Source: Glandiceps talaboti
Taxonomy: Eukaryota; Hemichordata; Enteropneusta; Spengelidae
DNA: 64,000 bases
NCBI RefSeq assembly: GCF_964340395.1
Contig: NC_135556.1
Span: 14,807,410-14,871,409 of the forward strand
Reading direction: 5' to 3'
Shown here: piece by piece, positions 52,203 to 64,000 of the stretch
Position numbering within the stretch: position 1 is the stretch's first letter
Layout of the letters: every line of letters starts with the position of its first letter
Notes under the pieces: model-generated
The model's database searches: none
Seen by the model: the letters and a program-made list of their open reading frames with translations, nothing else
What the model was told of the DNA's origin: nothing
Translations under genes and position numbers: made by a program

Positions 52203-52209
52203 CACACAC
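52149..52209. repeat. (CA)n microsatellite
   Basis: About 22 CA dinucleotides followed by a short TATATA and more CA. Confidence 0.95.
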
Positions 52210-53117
52210 ACATCCTGATTGACACATCCATAAGCATGACCGAACTCTTAGGTTGTGTAAACAAATTACAAACCAAAATACTTCATATCAAAAAATGATG
52301 CTACTGATGGCAAGACCGAACACTCTTTTTTGAGTGTATCACTGCAAGTCAAACTCTGTTGTTGTCTGTCTTGTTTAACAAACTTAAATATACATGTGCT
52401 AATAAGTCTAAAATTTATTTGTAAATACGTTTTCAGTAGTGAATTAGTAGACGTAGTCACAAGTAAATGTAATAAGCATAAATATAGCGCACTACTTTGC
52501 TCTGAGCAAATATTCTTCCGCTCTGAGGTAGGCTGAGGTCGCAGTCTCAGCTCTGATCGATAAAGTTACGATTACAGACTACAAAATCTTTTGTAGAAAC
52601 CGTGATAAAATCAAGTTTGTCAGGAATATTTCGTGTACATCTTCATACATGGACGTTTTAACTCGTACATGATGAAAAGGTCATCAGGACATAAGCTTTA
52701 AACGTTACGAAATGATTGATTTGGCCAATATCTTTTTAAGTAACCTCTCAGGGTCTGATGGAGGGTCTGCCCTGCGCCCTCTGATCTCTGTAGGCTCTGC
52801 GCCCTCTGAGCTCTGTCTGAGAAGTCAACTCTACCTGTAATTCACCATTAATCAGTAAAGGTTGTGTAAATTCACTGCAGTATCATCAAACATACAGTTT
52901 TGTCATAGTTTGAATAGCCTTAGAATGTTAACATTTCGTTCAGTGTATGAGTTTGGAATGTAGACCAGAGACATGTACACATGAGTTAGGGACTGGTCAG
53001 TTTCTCCGGCACGGGGTGGATTTTTCTATCGTGTAGACAAAAAGTCACTGACCCCCCTGCAATACCAAAAAGGGCAGACCCCTTATTTCTAAATAAAACA
53101 TGATGGCACACTGTCAT

Positions 53118-53472
53118 CTAATCTCGCTGCCAGACTCGTGACTATTATCCCTAAGCTTTGTAATCCGAGCGGCGTCGCCGCGAGATATGAGGGACTAAAG
53201 CTTTATAAGCCGAGCTGCGAAGACTCGAGAAAGAGAGTAAAGTCCCTCACTTTTCACGGCTTCCAACGCTGAGGGACTATAGTCACGAGTCTGGCAGGGA
53301 GACTACTAGTCTTGCTGCTAGACGTTCGGGCTTTCTTTCGATGCTATAACTATAAGCGAACGAAGTTCGCATGTGAGGGCCTGCCCGACCCATCCTCGAT
53401 AGCGTTGTTCGGCTGTGTGTCTTATTTTATCGGAAGAACATCCGAGGGATAGCTGATAGACTAGGAGACTAC
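53118..53472. mobile_element. MITE-like element, interrupted at its right end by a second element
   Basis: Inverted ends CTGCCAGACTCGTGACTAT (left, from about 53128) and GTCACGAGTCTGGCAG (right, ending about 53297). The 7-bp flanking repeat CTGTCAT is at 53111-53117 and, after the nested insertion, at 53473-53479. Interior CG-rich, no coding capacity. Confidence 0.7.
53306..53463. mobile_element. Nested small transposon with 8-bp target duplication
   Basis: Ends CTAGTCTTGCTGCTA and TAGCTGATAGACTA are imperfect inverted repeats. The direct repeat GGAGACTA lies at 53298-53305 and 53464-53471, an 8-bp duplication as made by hAT-type transposases. 158 bp. Contains the palindrome GCGAACGAAGTTCGC. 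Confidence 0.72.
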
Positions 53473-53479
53473 CTGTCAT

Positions 53480-55021
53480 AGAATAGTGGTTAGATTTTTG
53501 TATAATCAAAAGTCGAACTTCAGTTAATGAAACGGAAACATTGCAGTTGAAACCAAAGGGGTGTAATTATAAGTTGCCAGATACAAATATTGAACTGAGA
53601 ACCAAAGACAACATAGTAAATGGGGTGTAGGTTACATTAGCTTTAAAGGAAAATTAGTCCAATGACGTGTAGAGGGCTGGAGTACAGATGAATACCTTGC
53701 CTATTTGACTTTGAAAATGAGGGAATAGGTCAAAGTGTCATTAGAAAGCTCTCCATTGATAACAGGGATGTAGTCTATCAACCACGTTTTCGATGTTACT
53801 TGGCAAAATGTGAATTTTCATTTATGGCCAAATTACCTTGAAGGTCAAGGTCAGTGTCATTTGCCAGTTTGTCGACATTCATAGATAATATGGGTGTAGA
53901 AACTAATACATAGTCTTTATATGTACTAAGATTCAGATGCTACTAGACAAAATGTTAATTTTTGTGACAAAAATGGTCGCCATTTGGATGTTTTTGGAAG
54001 AATCAAGAAATGAAGTGACGTGCATATGCACAGGATCGCTATAGTATTGCTGTGTTTTGTTGAAATTGGCCTGTGTGTATTATGATATAGGTGGGGGCAT
54101 GGACGGATGCACATACATGACCCTAGGGAGTAAGGTATTTAGATTATTGAAAAAAAGTGACATGCATATGTCACCTACAGTACACAAAAGTGTATGCCAG
54201 GACTGATTGAACTTGAATTATGCAGATCAAGAACAGGATTGATAACAGATAGTCATTCCTATAGTCCTCTCCTGGCTCTATCTAGTGGGAATAAATACGA
54301 ATGGAAACTGTGACAATAGTATAATAATGCTTTATTGAATTCTATAAAAATGTATCGCCTTTCAAAAAATATAACAGTTGAAACATTTTCATGATATTAA
54401 TAATTAACATACATGTATACTAGTATATAATGTACACACATAAACTCGGTATACGTAAAATGTCTATACTGGAATAAACAGTGCTCAATACATATGTATG
54501 TAGAGTTGTGTAAATAACACAGTATCAAGCAACATTCACAAGAACAGTTGTTTCATGCTGTTGTGATCATCACACTGATCACTTTGTGTGTGTTATATAT
54601 ATATATATATATATATAATTGGGTTGCCATGGAAACCAGGCAAAAATATTTACAAAAGGAAATACATTGGGAAATTACTAAAAGAAGTTTTATTTTACAA
54701 ATAATTGTACAAAAAATCTCCATACATGCGAGATGATCATGTTTCACATCACATGACGTAATCTACTCAAATGTTGCTCAGTTACCATGGTAGCAAGTAT
54801 AGTGTAATAATAATACACTGCTAAAACCACTTTGGTTTGTTTGGCACAAAATTAACATTTATTCAAAGGTAATATATAGTGCTCATTCAAAGTACATCAG
54901 GAGCAATTATGGACAATGCAATGGAGAGAAATATAAAAAATTGCCGTATTGCCACAATTTACCATTTAACACACAAGTTTTAAAAGTAATGTACAGCTTT
55001 TCCCCTTATAAAAATAGAGTG
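53480..55021. other. Non-coding stretch before the 27-bp array
   Basis: No gene recognised. A minus-strand AATAAA at about 54331-54336 could be a polyadenylation signal if a minus-strand transcript crosses the array. (TA)n at 54594-54616. Confidence 0.35.
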
Positions 55022-55275
55022 TAAAGGCTCGCAATCAAAGTAAAGTATAACTGTTCTCAGAGCAAAGTAAATTGTAACTCTTCCCGCATCAAAATAAAGC
55101 ATGACTTTTACCAATCAAAGTAAAGTATAAGTGTTCACTAATCAAAATAAAATGTAACTGTTCTCCAATCAAACTAAAGTAAAACTGTCCCCCTATCAAA
55201 GTAAAGTACAACTGTACCCCAATCAAATTACAGAGTAACTGTTCCTCAATCAAAGTAAAATGCAACTGTTCCCTG
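55022..55275. repeat. Outlying degenerate block of the 27-bp minisatellite
   Basis: About nine diverged units (for example ACTGTTCTCCAATCAAACTA), separated from the main array by about 370 bp of unrelated sequence. Divergence at the margin is usual for arrays homogenised in the centre. Confidence 0.85.
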
Positions 55276-55649
55276 GTTAGTCTAGTTCCTATACAGAATC
55301 GTTACTATTTACATCTCCACTCACAGTATAGTCAAAGTTGTTACACTACAAGTCCTGAGATGCACGAGCTGCAATTTAATGTAATTTAAAATTCATACAC
55401 ACCCACCCAAACAGTCATTAACATCATACCTTTATTTTTAATGAATCACAAAATTGTAACCAATAACACAGCCCTCATAAAGATAGTGGTTATTGGGGCA
55501 GTTATGTAATGATATATTTGTCAGCTTTGGGTGCTACTTATACACTGTTCATCACTATAGCAGCTGGGGTTCACTGATGGGATGAACAACCTTTTGTGCT
55601 GATTGAGGGACTTTGACCAGATGTGGTTTAGTGTGAAACCAATTTGGCA

Positions 55650-58600
55650 TCCAGACTATTCCCTGTCAGAGTAAAGTGAGACTATTCCCCTAGCAAAATG
55701 AAAGTAAAATAACATCTCTAATCAAAATAAGGCTTAACCTTTCCTCAATCAACGTAATGTGTAAAAGTTCCCCAATCAAAAGTGAAGTGTAAATATTCCT
55801 CAAAGTAAAGTGCAACTGTTCCCCAATCAACGTAAAGTGTAACTCTTCCTCAATCAAAGTGTAACTGTTCGCCAATCAAAGTAAAAGTGTAACTGTTCCC
55901 CAATCAAAGTAAAGTGTAACTGTTCCCCAATCAAAGTAAAGTGTAACTGTTCCCCAATCAAAGTAAAGTGTAACTGTTTCCCAATCAAAGTAAAGTGTAA
56001 CTGTTCATCAAAGTAAAGTGTAACTGTTTCCCAATCGAAGTGTAACTGTTTCCCAATCAAAGTAAAGTGTAACTGTTCCTCAATCAAAGTAAAGTGTAAC
56101 TATTCCCCAATCAAAGTAAAGTGTAACTGTTCCTCAACCAAAGTAAAGTGTAGCTGTTACCCAATCAAAGTAAAGTGTAACTGTTTCCCAATCGAAGTAA
56201 AGTGCAACTGTTCCCCAACCAAAGTAAAGTGTAACTGTTCCCCAATCAAAGTAAAGTGTAACTGTTCCCCAATCAAAGTAAAGTGTAACTGTTCCCCAAT
56301 CAAAGTAAAGTGCAACTGTTCATAAATCAAAGTAAAGTGCAACTGTTCCCCAATCAAAGTAAAGTGTAACTGTTCCTCAACCAAAGTAAAGTGTAACTGT
56401 TCCCCAATCAAAGTAAAGTGTAACTGTTCCTCAACCAAAGTAGAGTGTAACTGTTCCCCAATCAAAGTAAAGTGTAACTGTTCCCCAATCAAAGTAAAGT
56501 GTAACTGTTCCCCAATCAAAGTAAAGTGCAACTGTTCCTAAATCAAAGTAAAGTGCAACTGTTCCCCAATCAAAGTAAAGTGTAACTGTTCCTCAATCAA
56601 AGTAAAGTGTAACTATTCCCCAATCAAAGTAAAGTGTAACTGATCCCCAATTAAAGTAAAGTGTAACTGTTCCTCAACCAAAGTAAAGTGTTACTGTTCC
56701 CCAATCAAAGTAAAGTGTAACTGTTCCTCAACCAAAGTAGAGTGTAACTGTTCCCCAATCAAAGTAAAGTGTAACTGTTCCCCCAATCAAAGTATAGTGT
56801 AACTGTTCCTCAACCAAAGTAAAGTGTAACTGTTCCCCAACCAAAGTAAAGTGTAACTGTTCACCAATCAAAGTAAAGTGCAACTGTTCCTCAATCAAAG
56901 TAAAGTGCAACTGTTCCCCAATCAAAGTAAAGTGTAACTGTTCCTCAATCAAAGTAAAGTGTAACTATTCCCCAATCAAAGTAAAGTGTAACTGTTCCCC
57001 AATCAAAGTAAAGTGCAACTGTTCCTAAATCAAAGTAAAGTGCAACTGTTCCTAAATCAAAGTAAAGTGCAACTGTTCCCCAATCAAAGTAAAGTGTAAC
57101 TGTTCCTCAATCAAAGTAAAGTGTAACTGTTCTTTAATCAAAGTAAAGTGTAACTATTCCCCAATCAAAGTAAAGTGTAACTGATCCCCAATTAAAGTAA
57201 AGTGTAACTGTTCCTCAAACAAAGTAAAGTGTAACTGTTCCCCAATCAAAGTAAAGTGTAACTGTTCCCCAATCAAAGTAAAGTGTAACTGTTCCCCAAT
57301 CAAAGTAAAGTGTAACTGTTCCTCAACCAAAGTAAAGTGTAACTGTTCCCCAACCAAAGTAAAGTGTAACTGTTCACCAATCAAAGTAAAGTGCAACTGT
57401 TCCTCAATCAAAGTAAAGTGCAACTGTTCCCCAATCAAAGTAAAGTGTAACTGTTCCTCAATCAAAGTAAAGTGTAACTATTCCCCAATCAAAGTAAAGT
57501 GTAACTGTTCCCCAATCAAAGTAAAGTGCAACTGTTCCTAAATCAAAGTAAAGTGCAACTGTTCCTAAATCAAAGTAAAGTGCAACTGTTCCCCAATCAA
57601 AGTAAAGTGTAACTGTTCCTCAATCAAAGTAAAGTGTAACTGTTCTTTAATCAAAGTAAAGTGTAACTATTCCCCAATCAAAGTAAAGTGTAACTGATCC
57701 CCAATTAAAGTAAAGTGTAACTGTTCCTCAAACAAAGTAAAGTGTAACTGTTCCCCAATCAAAGTAAAGTGTAACTGTTCCTCAACCAAAGTAGAGTGTA
57801 ACTGTTCCCCAATCAAAGTAAAGTGTAACTGTTCCCCAATCAAAGTAAAGTGTAACTGTTCCCCAATCAAAGTAAAGTGTAACTGTTCCTCAATCAAAGT
57901 AAAGTGTAACTGTTCCCCAATCAAAGTAAAGTGTAACTGTTCCCCAATCAAAGTAAAGTGCAACTGTTCCTAAATCAAAGTAAAGTGCAACTGTTTCCCA
58001 ATCAAAGTAAAGTGTAACTGTTCCCCAATCAAAGTAAAGTGCAACTGTTCCCCAATCAAAGTAAAGTGCAACTGTTCCCCAATCAAAGTAAAGTGTAACT
58101 ATTCCCCAAAGTAAAGTGTAACTGTTTCCCAATCAAAGTAAAGTGTAACTGTTCCTAAATCAAAGTAAAGTGCAACTGTTCCCCAAAGTAAAGTGTAACT
58201 GTTCCTCAATCAAAGTAAAGTGTAACTATTCCCCAATCAAAGTAAAGTGTAACTGATCCCCAATTAAAGTAAAGTGTAACTATTCCCCAATCAAAGTAAA
58301 GTGTAACTGTTCCCCAATCAAAGTAAAGTGTAACTGTTCCTCAACCAAAGTAGAGTGTAACTGTTCCCCAATCAAAGTAAAGTGTAACTGTTCCCCAATC
58401 AAAGTAAAGTGTAACTGTTCCCCAATCAAAGTAAAGTGTAACTGTTCCTCAACCAAAGTAAAGTGTAACTGTTCCCCAACCAAAGTAAAGTGTAACTGTT
58501 CCCCAATCAAAGTAAAGTGCAACTGTTCCCCAATCAAAGTAAAGTGTAACTGTTCCCCAATCAAAGTAAAGTGCAACTGTTCCCCAATCAAAGTAAAGTG

Positions 58601-60176
58601 CAACTGTTCCCCAATCAAAGTAAAGTGTAACTGTTCCTCAATCAAAGTAAAGTGTAACTGTTCCTCAACCAAAGTAAAGTGTAACTGTTCCCCAACCAAA
58701 GTAAAGTGTAACTGTTCCCCAATCAAAGTAAAGTGCAACTGTTCCCCAATCAAAGTAAAGTGCAACTGTTCCCCAATCAAAGTAAAGTGTAACTGTTCCT
58801 CAATCAAAGTAAAGTGTAACTATTCCCAATCAAAGTAAAGTGTAACTGTTCCCCAATCAAAGTAAAGTGTAACTGTTCCGCAATCAACGTAAAGTGTAAC
58901 TATTCCCCAATTAAAGTAGTGTAACTGTTCCTCAAAGTAAATTGTAACTGTTCGTCAACCAAAGTAAAGTGTAACTGTTCCCCAATCAAAGTAAAGTGTA
59001 ACTGTTCCTCAATCAAAGTAAAGTGTAACTATTCCCCAATTAAAGTAAAGTGTAACTGTTCCCCAATCAAAGTAAAGTGTAACTGTTCGTCAACCAAAGT
59101 AAAGTGTAACTGTTCCCCAATCAAAGTAAAGTGCAACTGTTCCCCAATCAAAGTAAAGTGTAACTGTTCGTCAACCAAAGTAAAGTGTAACTGTTCCCCA
59201 ATCAAAGTAAAGTGCAACTGTTCCTCAACCAAAGTAAAGTGTAAAGTGAGCTGTTCCCCAAAGTAAAGTGTAACTGTTCATCAACCAAAGTAAAGTATAA
59301 CTGTTCCCCAATCAAAGTAAAGTGCAACTGTTCCCCAATCAAAGTAAAGTGTAACTGTTCATCAACCAAAGTAAAGTGTAACTGTTCCCCAATCAAAGTA
59401 AAGTGTAACTGTTCGTCAACCAAAGTAAAGTGCAACTATTCCCCAATTAAAGTAAAGTGTAACTGTTCCCCAAAGTAAAGTGTAACTGTTCCCCAATTAA
59501 AGTAAAGTGTAACTGTTCCCCAATCAAAGTAAAGTGTAACTGTTCCCCAATCAAAGTAAAGTGTAACTGTTCCCCAATCAAAGTAAAGTGCAACTATTCC
59601 CCGATTAAAGTAAAGTGTAACTGTTCCCCAATCAAAGTAAAGTGTAACTGTTCCTCAATCAAAATAAAGTGTAACTGTTCCTTAATCAAAGTAAATTGTA
59701 ACTGTTCCTTAATCAAAGTAAAGTGTAACTGTTCCTCAATCAAAATAAAGTGTAACTGTTCCTTAATCAAAGTAAATTATAACTGTTCTTAAATCAGAGT
59801 AAAGTGTAACTGTTCCTCAATGAAAGTAAAGTGTAACTGTTCCTCAATGAAAGTAAAGTGTAACTGTTCCCCATTCAAAGTAAAGTGTATCTATTCCCAA
59901 TGAAAGTAAAGTGCAACTGTTCCCCAATCAAACTAAAGTGTATCTGTTCCTCAATCAAACTAAAGTGTATCTGTTCCTCAATCAAAGTAAATTGTAAATG
60001 TTCTCCAATCAAAGTCAAGTGTAACTGTTCCCCAATCAAAGTAAAGTGTAACTGTTCCCCAATCAAAGTCAAGTGTAACTGTTCCTCAATCAAAGTAAAG
60101 TGTAACTGTTCCCCAATCAAAGTAAAGTGTAACTGTTCCCCAATCAAAGTAAAATGTAGTTATCTCCTTATAAAAA
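55650..60176. repeat. 27-bp minisatellite, about 165 copies
   Basis: Unit built of GTAACTGTTCC and CCAATCAAAGTAAAGT. Variants at a few sites (CCCC/CCTC/CCTA, ATC/ACC, TGTAAC/TGCAAC) define unit types. A higher-order duplication with a 513-bp period (19 units) is visible: the rare TTCTTTAATC unit at 57131 recurs at 57644 with the same neighbours. Some units are shortened by loss of the CCCAAT part. Translated on the minus strand, the unit reads as repeating LHFTLIGEQ, open for up to 175 codons. I treat this as satellite DNA, not a gene. Confidence 0.95.
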
Positions 60177-60954
60177 TATACATGTAGTTGTATAGTTATT
60201 GACCCTCGTCTCATGAAAGTATTTCCTTAGAAAAGTCAACTATAACTGTTCCCCTACTCAATGTATAACTATCCCCAATAAAAGATGTATAGAGGTGGTA
60301 TAACAATTCTGGTACCCATATGGATTCTAATCTATATCAACGCTTTCGGTACAATTAAAAATAACATGATACAAAACGTATACTAGCATTAATTATATCC
60401 CAAAAATCATCATTATATTAAGAATGGAAGAACAAGTTGTGTTTTCTCTTTGCGTAAGCTTAACAATTACTCAAAGATGGTTTGTGTTAGTCTTTACAGA
60501 TATGATTAACATTATGGTTAATTTGCTAGTTTGGTTAATGGTGAAGGGTTAGGGTTAGGTGCCTAGACTAGAGGTGACCAAAGCATACGCAAAGAGACTG
60601 AGCAACAGAGTCTACCAAATAAATACACTGAAGATTTGTATGGGTTAGGTATTCTTCAATTGTAATGGTATGATAATAATGAATTTCAAATTCTCGATAA
60701 TTATGACTAGTAATTCTAATTCAAATTTTATGTGCAAATGCTCAGCAAGTATTCTCCATAATCAAACAAGTGAGAAGACATTTTTTTAGTTTTAGAACAT
60801 AACATGATGGCACTAATTAAGTACACTGTAACATTGTATCACAATTGCTGGCCTGAAATTAATTTTATATGTCAGTTGATATAATAGCAGAGTTTAAAGT
60901 TGCATGTGCTATATCATCATTATTATTGTTGCTGGGGTGTACATACCTTAGAAT

Positions 60955-61240
60955 AATAATAAACAGCGCACTTGCAATCCAGACTGAGCATGCTCAGATG
61001 CAAAGGCCTGTGGGATTATGTGTGGTTATCGTAATACCTAATCTGGAGCTACCAATAAAATAAACCTTCCATAAAGGTCAGGGTGACTATGAACTGATTA
61101 TTTGTGGTTACAAACAATGTAACAGTATTGTTTACAATACATGTACTAATTTATTTAGCATTTATTATCCCATTCCCCATGATGCAACATTCAACATGGC
61201 AGGTTTGCAAGTTCCCTATTAATCTCGCTTCTTTTGACTC
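60955..61240 (+). mobile_element. Interspersed repeat family R, copy 2
   Basis: Matches the reverse strand of 32790-33075 over about 260 bp. Carries the 12-bp palindrome TGAGCATGCTCA near its start. Confidence 0.72.
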
Positions 61241-62334
61241 CAACATCAATTAGTTAACATATTGCTAGAGGTGTGGTGGTTATATTTCCCTTGTCCCCAT
61301 TTTGTAATATAGCCATTAATGTGCACTTTAAGTCTCGTTGGACACCCCAATAAATACACAAATCTCGTCAGCCATTTTAGGGTGCAAGTTTCACATTTTT
61401 CCACTAAATTTTCCACTAAATCTTTATTATACCAAATGGATTATCAGTCTAGTAGTACCAGACATTCCAACTAAGCTGTGTCTAGGGTTAACTTTAAATT
61501 GTTCTGTTACCTTATCAACATCTATGGTACAGTCACTTTGTCTTTAACAAGTTCCCCAAAGTTGACACCCTAGTAACACCTAAACAAATGCATCAACTTT
61601 AGCAGTAGATCCAGTGATTTCAAGCTTTAAGTTATTCACAAACACAGACACATGTATGCACTACACAACTTTATGAGTGTACGCAGGTCCCTTGTCTTCA
61701 GGTCAATTCAATGTAAAAGACAGTGGCCATAGCAGGGGATTAGCGCTTTGTTAAATAACCCCAAGAATAATCTAGAGACAGATTGTTCTTGTTTAAGGAT
61801 ACAGTAATCTTCAAAATTTATAAAATTTCTCAGAATTTACAATCAATAATTTCTCAACACCCATGTTTCCCATAGTATCATATACCAGGTAACCCGTCAA
61901 ATCTTCTAGCTGGTATAGCTTTTAAAAGAGATCTCAAATATTCAAACCCAGGAGCTGTAATCAGTTTTCATTCTTCTTTTTGTCAAATACACTCTACATG
62001 TCAATGGAAACAGTTTAACTATTCCTTTCACTGGCTGAATTGTTTACTAATTATTGTTGATATTGTATTTGATATTTGACAAAACAATCGTGAATGGGTT
62101 ATGGATTTGATGACAAATAATAAATACATGCTTCATGTGACAGTTGATAATGTGAGCAATAGTCTTGTTCATTTTACAACTTCTGTTCCTCATAAAGACC
62201 ACCTCTATGCTATAGGTAACTCATTTAATACATGTCGTTGTTGGCGCAAATGCTGCATAGTTCTTCCAAATGACTTGGAGATGTTACAGACTATTAATTC
62301 TTACCATGACAAGCTGACCAACCCTGATAGTAAC

Positions 62335-62575
62335 TGTAGACTTCTTCCTCTTCCTGTACAACATTAATACTGTGGTGGATTGCAAAGAGTGTTCTTGGTG
62401 ATGTAACTGGTAGTCTTAACTTCTTCCTCTTTCTGCACAATTTTTCATCTTGTGGTGGATTGTGACAAGTGTTCTTGATATAATGGTGCATTGTAGTCTC
62501 GACTCCTTCTTCCTGTAAAATATTTACTCAGCTGTGGTCTGTGACGTGTTCTTGGTGATGGATCCAAGTCTATAA
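62335..62575. repeat. Imperfect tandem repeat, about 85 bp x 3
   Basis: Recurring CTTCTTCCTCTT, CTGTGGTGGATTG and GTGTTCTTGGTGATG-type blocks at 62340, 62420 and 62500. Confidence 0.6.
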
Positions 62576-64000
62576 TTGTATTTCTGTAGCAACTGTAGCT
62601 AATATTGGGCATACATGTAGTTCACAATTGAGGTGCCTCTGGTCAGTGGGATGCTGATGCCTACAATTCAACAATCATTAACACCTATATATCAGTGAAT
62701 GCAAAAATAATGTGTTCAGGACATTTCATGAGCAGAAGGGCAGTAGACACCAATTTTGGCAGCTGTGTGCCATTGAGGATGCATGACAAAAAGGTAATGG
62801 CAACCTCATGTATGCATTTTTATTTTGATGGCTGGTTGGTCATTGACACTCATTTTATTTTATTTTATTTACTATCTGACAATAATCAAAATGAACTGTG
62901 GTAGAGAGCATAACAGATGTTTCTAATAGAAATAATGTTTGTTGAAAAACTAGACAAAGATTAGCACAGGTTTTGAAACTAAGAAAGATCAGCTCTAAAT
63001 ACCTTTTCATATAGTTTGCAGATTTGAATCCTGGCAGGTGTCTATTGCACTTTCTGATTTTGTTGAGTTATCTGAGTAGAAAGAGAGAGACTTACAGGTA
63101 AGCCATGTCATGATCATGCTAAAACAATAAATTGATTCTAATCAATACATTGATTATCTCCAGATTATCATTCTGTCTTGGACGTTAGTTTATAACTGAT
63201 GATTATAGAGATCTTGTGAATGAAAGCTGGACAGAGAGTGAAATCAACTCACCTTGCAGACAGCATTTTGCAACTCATGAACAAAGAATGTCACAGTGAT
63301 TGGTGAATAAAAAAACAATAGTCTGCAGAGCAGTATGCAAATTATGATTAATACTTTGAGATTGATCATTAACTGTGGCTGGACAATGGGAAACAGTTAA
63401 TGAAATACTTGTTTCACTTCACATGGAGCAACACATGGATGACTGCATCGCTAAATGAAACAAGGAAATCGCTACAAAATGTTGCAGATATATCCATACT
63501 CCATCCTTTGCATTGTGACCAATACTTTTCACTTTTCGATGTAAAATCTAATTGCATTGACAAAAAATAAACATGAAATTGGCATTAAAAGATACAATGA
63601 AATAAATATGAATTTCACCAATCATGGGGCCTGCTATCTTGGGTGTGTCAGATGAAAATTCATGCCAACATTGAGACAGATATATATATATAGGAAATAT
63701 GACATTACTGTTTCAATACAGTGACAGTTGGCATTGACGACATATTGGAAAGAGATGGCAATGTGACAAACTCTTTCACACTGAATCAGGCACATCAGCT
63801 CATTTAACTCTTCTATAACTTCACCAGTATCGTTACCCATTCAATTTGTATGGCCTGGCCTGATTGACAACATATCTGGATATCAAAGGCATTAGATTTC
63901 GATCAGTTTGAATAAACATTTTTTTTCAGTGAAGATGGTAAGTGAACAAAAAGACCACACATCACAGAGGTCAAAAAAGAAAATGCAATTGTACATTGTG

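Larger units (their letters stand above)
60180..64000. other. Right-hand non-coding region
   Basis: No gene recognised on either strand. Contains interspersed repeat R copy 2 (60955-61240) and a diverged tandem repeat (62335-62575). ORFs up to 88 codons have no recognisable domains or splice-linked partners. It could be intron or 3'UTR of a gene beyond the right edge. Confidence 0.4.

Noticed and set aside
55022-60176. Possible CRISPR-like array
   Set aside because: Units are contiguous with no unique spacers, and the host is an animal.
55650-60187. Many minus-strand ORFs of repeating LHFTLIGEQ and a plus-strand Lys/Cys-rich ORF of 100 codons
   Set aside because: Kept as satellite DNA: no unique flanking domain, no splice signals, frame breaks wherever units are shortened. 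Mentioned as a finding only.
62101-62367. 88-codon plus-strand ORF
   Set aside because: No recognisable domain, no splice partners, overlaps an imperfect tandem repeat.

Overview
The window looks like AT-rich nuclear DNA from a marine invertebrate animal. All genes have short GT-AG exons in introns of about 0.2 to 2.3 kb, the spaces between genes are full of microsatellites, tRNA-derived SINEs and fold-back DNA elements, and every protein I recognise is a metazoan type. Tandem lipid-anchored ARM-TIR genes would suit a lancelet, hemichordate, echinoderm, mollusc or brachiopod; I cannot fix the phylum. Six genes are supported, with about 7.5 kb of coding sequence (roughly 12 percent).

Left third (1-16.3 kb): the 5' part of a VPS37A gene (ESCRT-I subunit, minus strand, runs off the left edge) lies head-to-head with a complete CNOT7/8-type CAF1 deadenylase gene (plus strand). 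The same neighbour pair exists in human, so this looks like conserved microsynteny with a shared promoter. Next comes a stand-alone Maf-type nucleotide pyrophosphatase gene (minus, 16.35-20.4 kb). It is the counterpart of the N-terminal half of vertebrate ASMTL and converges on CNOT7. It is also head-to-head with ABHD18 (plus, 21.1-30.5 kb), an alpha/beta-hydrolase. The gap between Maf and ABHD18 carries ETS, CRE and NRF1-like motifs.

Middle (35.3-47.7 kb): two tandem paralogous minus-strand genes encode proteins with an N-terminal MGC acylation signal, an armadillo-like region and a TIR domain that keeps the Glu used for NAD cleavage in SARM1-type TIRs. The downstream copy (gene A) ends in a SAM domain, giving ARM-TIR-SAM, the reverse order of SARM1 (ARM-SAM-SAM-TIR). 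The upstream copy (gene B) has no SAM domain and a diverged BB-loop. This pair is the best candidate for an undescribed innate-immune or NAD-hydrolysing system.

Right part (47.7-64 kb): no gene was recognised. It holds a nested pair of small transposons with both target-site duplications preserved, a large fold-back element, and a minisatellite of about 5 kb with a 27-bp unit (about 170-180 copies). Because 27 is a multiple of 3, the array is open in one minus-strand frame for long stretches. I saw no retroviral, LTR or Polinton coding remains, no CRISPR array and no convincing functional tRNA.
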